Part shown: positions 1 to 5,922 of the stretch, piece after piece
Layout of the letters: every line of letters begins with the position of its first letter
How positions within the stretch are numbered: the first letter of the stretch is position 1
Source of the DNA: Candidatus Sumerlaeota bacterium
GTDB lineage: Bacteria > Sumerlaeota > T1SED10-198M
Direction: 5' to 3'
Length of the DNA: 5,922 nucleotides
Assembly (NCBI GenBank): GCA_003554345.1
Contig: PWGE01000161.1
Coordinates: 1-5,922 of the forward strand
Notes under the pieces: model-generated
What the model was told of the DNA's origin: nothing
Databases searched by the model: none
Seen by the model: the letters and a program-made list of their open reading frames with translations, nothing else
Made by a program: the position numbers and the translations under genes

Positions 1-1245
1 AGCATGGGAATTAACCTGTACGATCTTGCCGATTTCTTTATAGAGTATCTTCATTGTGACGAAGCAATGAACCTGGATGGTGGCGGTTCTACCACTCTCA
101 TGGTACGCGACCAGATAAGAAACAAACCATCTGATAATGCTCCCCGGACAGTTGCCAATGCTATTCTTGTCTGTTCTACAGCTTCTTCTGATGAACCAGC
201 CAGACTTTCATTTCCATCAGATGAGCTTCGCATTTTTCCGGGATCCAGACACCCTCTTGAAGTAAGGGTAAAAGATGAATATTTTAACCAACTGGAAGTT
301 GATTGTTCGAATATTGAATGGAAGTTGGAACCTTCGGAATTAGGTGAAATTAAAGAAGAAAAGATAGTCTTCAGTGAAGAAGAAAAAGAAGGGTATGTAA
401 CAGCAAAATATGAAGATCTGGAGGCCAGTTTGCCGGTATATCTCACTTCAGAAGGAAGCTTTTTGATAAGCCGTTCTTCTGTTGAAGGATATGCCGGACA
501 AAAATATCCCCTGGAGTTTTCTTTTAAAGATGTTCATAATAATCCGGTGACGTTCTCTTATGAGAATATAAGCGTTTCCGAGCCTGATGTCCTTGAAGTT
601 GTAGATAAAGAAAACATTAAACTTTTAAATCGGGGAAAAGGGGAACTTTCCTTTCAGCTGGGCAATCATAAGCAGCAATTAGACTATTCTATCGGAGAAC
701 TAAAAAAAGAAGTGCTGGACGATTTTTCTGACACTGAGGCACCCTTACCCGAAATAAATGGTCAAAATTACAATGCGGATAACAGCAAAGTATCTTTCCT
801 TTCTTCAGATACAGAACCGCAATACGGGTTACGCATCGACTATGAATTCGAAGGCACCGGTACCAGTGCTCTCTATCTCGATGTGGATTATCCCCTTCCA
901 GAAGAAGAGTTGCAATATGTAGGACTGAAGTTAAAGGGGGATGGAAACAAAGCCTGGTTAAGAGGGGTATTAGAAGATGCTGATGGAGAAAAATTTCTTA
1001 TCGATTTCACGTCTAACGGGGAGCAAACCGGTATCAACTGGACCGGTTGGAAAGAAGTAATGGTGGCTTATGATGATGTAAGTCCTTACTGGACGAATCC
1101 TGAAGCCGATGAAATGACACTTCCCCTCAGTCTCGACACCCTTTACCTTGTACAACCCAATCCTGAGTATAATGTGCAGGGGTCTATCATTATTGAGGAA
1201 ATATTTGTAGAAACCATCCTGTCTCCAGAAACAGGGGGGAGATAA
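1..1245 (+). CDS. Phosphodiester glycosidase (NAGPA-type) family protein with Ig-like domains, 5'-truncated by window edge
   Basis: This is the C-terminal part of a protein whose start lies left of the window; the frame is open through base 1. Residues here count from the ATG at base 4, which is internal because the conserved fold is already under way. Residues 1-56 are the end of a phosphodiester glycosidase (NAGPA/DUF2233) domain: a GINLYDLA helix, the hallmark [11 protein letters not shown] at 23-33, then NKPSD and RTVANAILV. The family removes sugars from glycosidic phosphodiesters and in bacteria is usually exported; the signal peptide would be upstream and is not seen. Residues about 66-147 look like a bacterial Ig-like domain ([10 protein letters not shown] start, alternating strands), and 153-230 like a second, weaker one. 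Residues 237-403 form a separate beta-rich, acidic domain reminiscent of jelly-roll carbohydrate-binding modules, which I cannot assign. There is no C-terminal membrane anchor or sorting signal. The stop overlaps the next start. The family call is firm; the substrate is unknown. Confidence 0.85.
   Translation, partial: SMGINLYDLADFFIEYLHCDEAMNLDGGGSTTLMVRDQIRNKPSDNAPRTVANAILVCSTASSDEPARLSFPSDELRIFPGSRHPLEVRVKDEYFNQLEVDCSNIEWKLEPSELGEIKEEKIVFSEEEKEGYVTAKYEDLEASLPVYLTSEGSFLISRSSVEGYAGQKYPLEFSFKDVHNNPVTFSYENISVSEPDVLEVVDKENIKLLNRGKGELSFQLGNHKQQLDYSIGELKKEVLDDFSDTEAPLPEINGQNYNADNSKVSFLSSDTEPQYGLRIDYEFEGTGTSALYLDVDYPLPEEELQYVGLKLKGDGNKAWLRGVLEDADGEKFLIDFTSNGEQTGINWTGWKEVMVAYDDVSPYWTNPEADEMTLPLSLDTLYLVQPNPEYNVQGSIIIEEIFVETILSPETGGR
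1233..1241 (+). promoter_or_regulatory. Ribosome binding site of the UDP-glucuronate decarboxylase gene, inside the upstream gene
   Basis: AGGGGGGAG ends three bases before the ATG at 1245, within the last codons of the glycosidase gene. Together with the TAATG stop/start overlap it fixes the start and implies translational coupling. The spacer is short compared with the usual 5-9 bases. The next gene has a near-identical GGGGGAG at a similar distance, so this seems to be local style. Confidence 0.7.
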
Positions 1246-2171
1246 TGAAAAGAGCGGTAGTTACCGGTGGTGCCGGATTTCTGGGTTCCCACCTTTGTGA
1301 AAGACTTATTGAGGAAAACATGGAAGTCCTGTGTATTGATAACTTCCTGACGGGCCATCCTGATAATGTGGCACATCTTTTTGGAAAAAACTTTAAACTT
1401 ATCAATATGGATGTCACAAATTATGTCCATGTAAAGGGCCCTGTCGATTTCATCTTTCACTTTGCTTCTCCTGCCAGTCCCATTGATTATCTGAAAATGC
1501 CCATACAAACATTAAAAGTGGGTTCGCTGGGGACACATAAGGTGCTGGGTCTGGCTAAAGAAAAATCCGCCCCTCTTCTGCTGGCTTCTACCTCAGAAGT
1601 ATATGGAGACCCTCTCATCCATCCTCAACCTGAAGATTACTGGGGGAATGTCAACCCTATAGGTCCGCGGGGAGTATATGACGAAGCAAAACGATTTGCC
1701 GAAGCAATCACCATGGCATATCATCGTTATCACAAGCTGGACACCAAAATTGTTCGTATATTTAATACGTTTGGCCCCAGGATGCGAAAAGAAGATGGAC
1801 GGGTAGTTCCTTCGTTTATATCGCAGGCTAAAAATAATAAACCTATTACCGTTTTTGGTGACGGCAATCAAACCCGGAGTTTTTGTTATGTAGACGATTT
1901 GATTGAAGGCATTATGCGGCTGATGTATTCGGATTATAACTATCCTGTTAATATCGGCAATCCAAATGAAATGAGCATTCTGGAATTTGCCAGGCTTATC
2001 ATCAGCTTGACGAATTCCGACAGTAAGATTATTTTCAAAGAGTTGCCGGAAGATGATCCCAAGGTAAGGCAACCTGATATCAGTCTGGCACAAAAAGTAC
2101 TGGATTGGGAGCCTCAGACCCTTTTAAAAGAAGGGTTAGAAAAAACAATTGACTATTTTAAGGGAACATAA
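1245..2171 (+). CDS. uxs: UDP-glucuronate decarboxylase (UDP-xylose synthase), extended SDR family
   Basis: This cytoplasmic NAD-dependent enzyme converts UDP-glucuronate to UDP-xylose and CO2, supplying an activated pentose for surface glycans. The 308-residue protein is the normal length for a soluble bacterial UXS. A Rossmann fold opens with [10 protein letters not shown] (7-16), giving the GxxGxxG NAD site, and D32 at the end of strand 2 fits NAD preference. The UXS-specific block [13 protein letters not shown] (71-83) follows. The catalytic STSEVYG (115-121) has S117 and E118 as likely active-site residues, and YxxxK is Y145/K149 within [18 protein letters not shown] (174-180), [15 protein letters not shown] (204-218) with R211, and DDPKVRQPD (270-278) complete the family pattern. 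The PASP and [14 protein letters not shown] segments favour UXS over UDP-glucose 4-epimerase or dTDP-glucose dehydratase. The start overlaps the upstream stop by one base, so the pair is probably one operon. Nothing is missing or degenerate. Confidence 0.93.
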   Translation: MKRAVVTGGAGFLGSHLCERLIEENMEVLCIDNFLTGHPDNVAHLFGKNFKLINMDVTNYVHVKGPVDFIFHFASPASPIDYLKMPIQTLKVGSLGTHKVLGLAKEKSAPLLLASTSEVYGDPLIHPQPEDYWGNVNPIGPRGVYDEAKRFAEAITMAYHRYHKLDTKIVRIFNTFGPRMRKEDGRVVPSFISQAKNNKPITVFGDGNQTRSFCYVDDLIEGIMRLMYSDYNYPVNIGNPNEMSILEFARLIISLTNSDSKIIFKELPEDDPKVRQPDISLAQKVLDWEPQTLLKEGLEKTIDYFKGT

Positions 2172-2201
2172 AAAATAAAATTGCTGTAATATAAAGATAG
2201 C

Positions 2202-2208
2202 GGGGGAG
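2202..2208 (+). promoter_or_regulatory. Ribosome binding site of the pilus ATPase gene
   Basis: GGGGGAG lies four bases before the ATG at 2213 in the 41-base gap after the decarboxylase gene, and it supports that start. The rest of the gap (2172-2201) is AT-rich. It contains TATAAA and TAATAT-like hexamers (2187-2195) but no -35 partner at proper spacing, so read-through from the upstream operon is at least as likely as a private promoter. Confidence 0.7.
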
Positions 2209-2212
2209 AAAC

Positions 2213-3322
2213 ATGGAACAAAAAGAAGAATACAAAGATTTTGTACGCAAATTATTCCTTGAAATGATTTCCAAACGTGCCTCTGACCTTTACTTAAAAC
2301 ACAACACTATTCCTCACTTCAGGATTGATGGGGAGCTGGTTCGTTCCTATTATGATCCCCTTACCAAAGACGACCTGGAAAATATGGCTAAAATCCTGAT
2401 GAATAAAGAGCAATGGAATTATTTTGTCAATTCATGTGAAATGGACCTGGCACATTCCATCGAAAATGTAGGGCGTTTCAGAATAAACATTTTCAAACAG
2501 CGAGGATATATTGGCATGGTTGTCCGTGCTATCATCTGGCAAAACCTCTCTTTTGAAAAGCTTGGGATTCCTCCAGCCGTAAAGGAACTGGCAGAACTGC
2601 CGCGTGGATTGATTTTAGTAACCGGTACCACCGGAAGCGGCAAATCAACCACTTTAGCCGCTATGATTAATCATATCAATAATATTCGAAAAGCTCATAT
2701 TATGACCATTGAAGACCCTATTGAGTTTTTATATAAAGACAACCGTGCCATCATCAACCAGAGAGAGGTCGGTTTTGACACCCTATCTTTTTCTGATGCC
2801 CTTAAACATGTCTTACGTCAGGCTCCTGATGTCATTCTGATAGGCGAGATGCGAGACCTGGAAACTATTTCTACCGCTATTTCAGCTGCTGAAACCGGCC
2901 ACCTGGTGCTATCAACTCTCCATACTATCGATGCCGTTCAGACAATGGAACGAATTATTAATTATTTCCCTTCTTACCTGCATAACCAGATCAGGCTGGA
3001 ATTAAGCCTTTCCCTGCGAGGTGTAGTCAGTCAACGATTGCTGCCACGAAAAGATAAAACAGGGCGTATACCTGCCGTTGAGGTTATGATTAATTCACCA
3101 ACTATCAAGAAGTTCCTGCTGGAAGGCAGAACCACAGAAATACCGCAGATTATAGAAAAAAGCTCCAATTATGGTATGCAGACCTTTAACCAGTCCCTTT
3201 ATCACCTTATCAGCCATAAGAAGGTATCGGTAGAGGATGCCCTGCAGTATGCCACGAACCCTGAAGAGCTCAAAATGGCTATTTCAGGTATAAAGACCGG
3301 TACCAGAGGTACTTATATATAA
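2213..3322 (+). CDS. pilT: Type IV pilus retraction ATPase, PilT/PilU family (PilU-like)
   Basis: This is a cytoplasmic hexameric secretion-type ATPase that powers disassembly of type IV pilin fibres at the inner-membrane base, giving twitching, adhesion or DNA uptake. The symbol is used at family level. The 369 residues match the family's usual 345-385. An N-terminal PAS-like domain carries SKRASDLYLKHNTIPHFRIDGEL (20-42) and GRFRINIFKQRG (87-98). The RecA-like core has Walker A GTTGSGKST (138-146), an Asp box TIEDPIEF (165-172) with E167, REVGFDT (184-190), Walker B DVILIGEMRD (206-215) and a His box with H230 and STLHT (234-238). All catalytic elements are intact. It lacks the long loop and zinc-binding cysteines of the extension ATPase PilB. 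The PilT signature AIRNLIRE is replaced by TIKKFLLEG (297-305); GRFRINIFKQRG, RIINYFPS (247-254) and GMQTFNQSLY (321-330) resemble PilU. No other pilus gene lies nearby. Family firm, PilT versus PilU less so. Confidence 0.9.
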   Translation: MEQKEEYKDFVRKLFLEMISKRASDLYLKHNTIPHFRIDGELVRSYYDPLTKDDLENMAKILMNKEQWNYFVNSCEMDLAHSIENVGRFRINIFKQRGYIGMVVRAIIWQNLSFEKLGIPPAVKELAELPRGLILVTGTTGSGKSTTLAAMINHINNIRKAHIMTIEDPIEFLYKDNRAIINQREVGFDTLSFSDALKHVLRQAPDVILIGEMRDLETISTAISAAETGHLVLSTLHTIDAVQTMERIINYFPSYLHNQIRLELSLSLRGVVSQRLLPRKDKTGRIPAVEVMINSPTIKKFLLEGRTTEIPQIIEKSSNYGMQTFNQSLYHLISHKKVSVEDALQYATNPEELKMAISGIKTGTRGTYI

Positions 3323-3337
3323 AAAACTTTCTGAAGT
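3321..3337 (-). terminator. Weak candidate terminator of uvrA in the convergent gap
   Basis: Read on the - strand, ACTT-CAGA-AAGT forms a four-pair stem (3337-3326) running straight into six T residues (3326-3321). It lies about 50 bases after the uvrA stop, in the right place and orientation. The stem is short and AT-rich, so it is a marginal intrinsic terminator at best. The rest of the gap (3338-3384) offers only a GGGGTTCCCC inverted repeat and a GTGC/GCAC hairpin (3370-3384), neither followed by a T-run on either strand. Confidence 0.2.
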
Positions 3338-3384
3338 GGTGTGTAGACAGGGGTTCCCCGGAAGAAAATGTGCACTAAAAGCAC

Positions 3385-5922
3385 TTAACTATCAGCAGTT
3401 GGTTCTTTCTTTTTTTTCAGAACTCTTTTTAGATAGTAGCCGGTCCAGGATGCTTCATTCCGGCTCACTTCTTCCGGTGTACCGACAGCCACAATTTCAC
3501 CACCCTGATCACCGCCTTCTTTTCCCAGGTCGACGATATAGTCTGCATTCTTGATAATATCCATATTATGTTCAATCACGATAACGGTGTTCCCTTTGTT
3601 TACAAGGGTTTGTAAGACATAAATCAGCTTATTTATATCATCAAAGTGCAATCCGGTAGTAGGTTCGTCCAGTATATATAAAATATTTCCCTTACTGGTC
3701 TTACTCAATTCCCGGGCCAATTTAATTCGCTGAGCTTCTCCACCAGAGAAGGTGGTTGCTGATTGTCCGAGTTTAATATAGCCCAGTCCCACTTTTTTCA
3801 TAATATCCAGTTTACGTGCGATAGGGGGACGATTACGAAATAACTCATGAGCCTCTTCTACTGTAAGATCCAGTATATCAGCAATAGAATAGCCCCGGTA
3901 TTTGACAGCCAGCGTATCCCGGTTATAGCGTTTACCCTCACATTCCTCACATTCCACATGAATATCTGGTAAAAATTGCATCTCATATTTAATAAAACCT
4001 TCCCCCCTACATTTTTCGCACCTTCCGCCCCGTATATTAAAGGAAAAGCGACCTTTGGCATAACCACGTGCTTGAGCTTCCGGCAGTTGCGCAAAAATCT
4101 CACGAATATAATCAAACAATTTGGTATAAGTCGCAGGATTAGAACGAGGTGTTCTACCAATAGGAGACTGATCGACTAAAATAACAGTCTGTAGCTGATC
4201 GATTCCCTGGATCTCTTTCACAGTACCGACAGGAAGATAGCTCTGGTAAAAATGGACATGGAGATACCGATAGAGGATATCAATGATTAAAGTACTCTTA
4301 CCTGAACCAGAGACACCGGTGACACACATCAGGTTCTTCAAAGGCAGACTAACATTCAGGTTTTTGAGGTTATGTTCAGAGGCACCCTTCATTTGAAGGT
4401 ATTTCTGAGAATTTCTGCGTTTTCGGGGATAAGGTATCACTTTTTCACCCCGGAGGTACTGAGCAGTGAGAGATTTTTTTTCTTTTATCAGCTTTTCAAA
4501 TGCACCGGAAAAACAGGCATAACCCCCGTGAATTCCAGCTCCAGGACCAAGATCTACTATATAATCAGCAGAACGGATAATATCCTCATCGTGTTCTACA
4601 ACGACTACCGTATTTCCGAGATCCCGCAGACGTCGCAGAGTAGAGATGAGCCTGGCTGTATCACGGGGATGGAGTCCAATACTGGGTTCATCCAGGATAT
4701 ATATAACGCCTACCAGTTGAGAGCCTATCTGGGTTGCCAGTCGCACCCGCTGGGCTTCCCCTCCTGATAAAGTGCGCACCTCCCGTTGTAGCGTGATATA
4801 TTCCAATCCCACCTCTTTGATAAATTGAAGCCGTTTATTGATTTCATTAATTATCAGGCGTCCAATTTTTTCTTCAAAAGAAGACAATCTTATTGATTGA
4901 AAAAAATCCAGAAGGGAGCTCACCTGCAAGGAGGTTAACTGGTGTATATTACGGTCCTTAAATCGCACAGAGAGCACCTCATCCTTTAAGCGTTTCCCCT
5001 TACAGCGGGGACAGATACTTTCATGGAAATAATGTTCTAATTTTCGTCGCATGTAATCTGATTTCGTCTCTTTCAGACGTCGTAAGACATTGTTAATAAC
5101 CCCCTCAAATGGTTTCTTTACATCATAAAATCTTTTTCTACCGCTATAGATAAAATGAATAGGTGTACTTCCTGAACCGTATAAAATAATCTGTTTTACG
5201 TTTTCCGGTAAATCTTTCCAGGGAACAGAAAGAGAGAACTGATAGTGGCGGGAGAGGGCAATAAGCATTTCCTGATAAAAGTTAAAAACTGAAGAGGGAT
5301 GACGACGGGGGGAAACTTCGCGTCTTGTCCAGGGTTTTAAAGCTCCCTGGTCAATGGAGAGGGCGGGATCAGGGACAACTGAAGACTCATCAATTTCATT
5401 TACCTTCCCCAGGCCGTGGCATTCGGGACAGGCCCCATAAGGAGCATTAAAAGAAAATAGACGCGGAGAAAGTTCTGGCAGAGAAAAGCCGCATTTTTTA
5501 CAGGAGTATCGGGCTGAATACGTCATTTCTTCACTTTTTTTTCTGTCAGGCAATTGATAGAGAATATTCACCAGCCCATCACCTTTTTCCAGGGCTAGTT
5601 CAACTGACTCCAGTAATCTCTGTCTTATGCCCTCTTTAATGGTTAACCGGTCAATAGCCAGTTCTATATTGTGGCGAATATTTTTATTAAGGGAAGGTAT
5701 GTCATCCAGCCGATGAATATTGCCATCTATACGAACCCTCATAAAACCCTCTTTTTTCAATTGAAGGAATGACTGTTGGAATTCTCCCTTCTTCCCGCGG
5801 GCCAGGGGTGCCATGACGGTTACCTTTGTCTTTTCCGGTACCGACATTATCTGCTCAATGATTTCCTGAGGGGTTTGAGCCAGGATGGCAATATCACAGC
5901 GAGGACAATAGGGCTGCCCCAG
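3385..5922 (-). CDS. uvrA: Excinuclease ABC subunit A (UvrA), N-terminus cut by window edge
   Basis: UvrA is the dimeric ABC-type ATPase that scans DNA and loads UvrB at lesions in nucleotide excision repair. The frame stays open to base 5922, and the 25 codons before the ATG at 5847 are conserved UvrA sequence (YCPRCDIAI, QTPQEII), so that ATG is internal. The window holds 845 residues; about 95-100 are missing, including the first Walker A. Counting from the edge, zinc module 1 is C141/C144/C165/C168. The first ATPase signature is LSGGEAQR (385-392), with DEPS (411-414) and H444. The second ATPase has Walker A GVSGSGKST (536-544), zinc module 2 C635/C638/C658/C661, signature FSGGEAQR (725-732), DEPT (752-755) and H785. 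Every expected motif is intact. The tail is lysine-rich, KKKKEPTADS. The gene converges on the pilus ATPase gene; uvrB commonly lies upstream of uvrA in Firmicutes, which here would be outside the window. An SOS-type promoter cannot be assessed. Confidence 0.97.
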   Translation of the reverse strand: MGQPYCPRCDIAILAQTPQEIIEQIMSVPEKTKVTVMAPLARGKKGEFQQSFLQLKKEGFMRVRIDGNIHRLDDIPSLNKNIRHNIELAIDRLTIKEGIRQRLLESVELALEKGDGLVNILYQLPDRKKSEEMTYSARYSCKKCGFSLPELSPRLFSFNAPYGACPECHGLGKVNEIDESSVVPDPALSIDQGALKPWTRREVSPRRHPSSVFNFYQEMLIALSRHYQFSLSVPWKDLPENVKQIILYGSGSTPIHFIYSGRKRFYDVKKPFEGVINNVLRRLKETKSDYMRRKLEHYFHESICPRCKGKRLKDEVLSVRFKDRNIHQLTSLQVSSLLDFFQSIRLSSFEEKIGRLIINEINKRLQFIKEVGLEYITLQREVRTLSGGEAQRVRLATQIGSQLVGVIYILDEPSIGLHPRDTARLISTLRRLRDLGNTVVVVEHDEDIIRSADYIVDLGPGAGIHGGYACFSGAFEKLIKEKKSLTAQYLRGEKVIPYPRKRRNSQKYLQMKGASEHNLKNLNVSLPLKNLMCVTGVSGSGKSTLIIDILYRYLHVHFYQSYLPVGTVKEIQGIDQLQTVILVDQSPIGRTPRSNPATYTKLFDYIREIFAQLPEAQARGYAKGRFSFNIRGGRCEKCRGEGFIKYEMQFLPDIHVECEECEGKRYNRDTLAVKYRGYSIADILDLTVEEAHELFRNRPPIARKLDIMKKVGLGYIKLGQSATTFSGGEAQRIKLARELSKTSKGNILYILDEPTTGLHFDDINKLIYVLQTLVNKGNTVIVIEHNMDIIKNADYIVDLGKEGGDQGGEIVAVGTPEEVSRNEASWTGYYLKRVLKKKKEPTADS

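Noticed and set aside
4-6. ATG at base 4 as the true start of the glycosidase gene
   Set aside because: The frame is open to base 1, and the residues straight after the ATG are an internal conserved helix of the NAGPA domain, so the gene begins left of the window.
2149-2177. Possible promoter for the pilus ATPase gene: TTGACT at 2149-2154 with AAAATA at 2172-2177, 17-base spacer
   Set aside because: The -35-like hexamer is part of the decarboxylase codons for Ile-Asp-Tyr and the -10 is poor, so chance is the simpler explanation.
856-3304. Three copies of ACCGGTACC (856-864, 2621-2629, 3296-3304)
   Set aside because: All lie in coding sequence, encoding Gly-Thr or Thr-Gly-Thr in unrelated contexts including Walker A. 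Spacing is irregular and there is no shared flanking sequence, so a repeat element is not supported.
3336-3554. Open frame on the + strand opposite the 3' end of uvrA
   Set aside because: It lies mostly antisense to a fully conserved coding region, has no convincing ribosome binding site, and its translation is arginine- and histidine-rich without a recognisable domain.
4372-4767. 131-codon open frame on the + strand inside uvrA
   Set aside because: It covers the linker and first signature region of UvrA in antisense. The translation resembles no family, so it is a frame shadow.
5845-5847. ATG at 5847-5845 (- strand) as the start of uvrA
   Set aside because: Conserved UvrA sequence continues in frame through the 25 codons to the window edge, and the first ATPase Walker A is still missing.

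Overview
The window is a stretch of ordinary bacterial chromosome with four protein-coding genes. Three lie on the + strand and one converges on them from the right. The outer two genes run off the window edges. Base composition is moderately AT-rich (judged by eye, not counted), and the ribosome binding sites are G-rich, of the form GGGGGAG. Together with the protein families, this suggests an anaerobic Firmicutes-like bacterium, possibly a diderm clostridial relative such as Halanaerobiales. That placement is inference and weak; no rRNA or other marker is present.

Layout. Positions 1-1245 hold the 3' part of a gene for a probably exported phosphodiester glycosidase (NAGPA-type) protein, with two likely Ig-like domains and an unassigned beta-rich C-terminal domain. 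Positions 1245-2171 overlap it by one base (TAATG) and encode a UDP-glucuronate decarboxylase, which makes UDP-xylose. After a 41-base gap, 2213-3322 encodes a PilT/PilU-family hexameric ATPase of type IV pili, closer to PilU than to PilT in its C-terminal half. A 62-base convergent gap follows. Then 3385-5922 on the - strand carries most of uvrA, the damage-recognition ATPase of nucleotide excision repair, lacking only its N-terminus beyond the right edge.

How the genes relate. The first two are almost certainly co-transcribed and translationally coupled. Both concern carbohydrates: a surface or exported enzyme acting on glycosidic phosphodiesters, and a supplier of an activated pentose for an extracellular or envelope glycan. 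The pilus ATPase may be read from the same transcript, and all three would then be cell-surface functions. No other pilus gene or glycosyltransferase lies in the window. uvrA is functionally unrelated and simply ends here.

I found no tRNA, rRNA, CRISPR array, insertion sequence, prophage gene or riboswitch. I see no convincing undescribed system. The most distinctive points are the unassigned C-terminal domain of the glycosidase protein, its coupling to UDP-xylose synthesis, and the isolated PilU-like ATPase.
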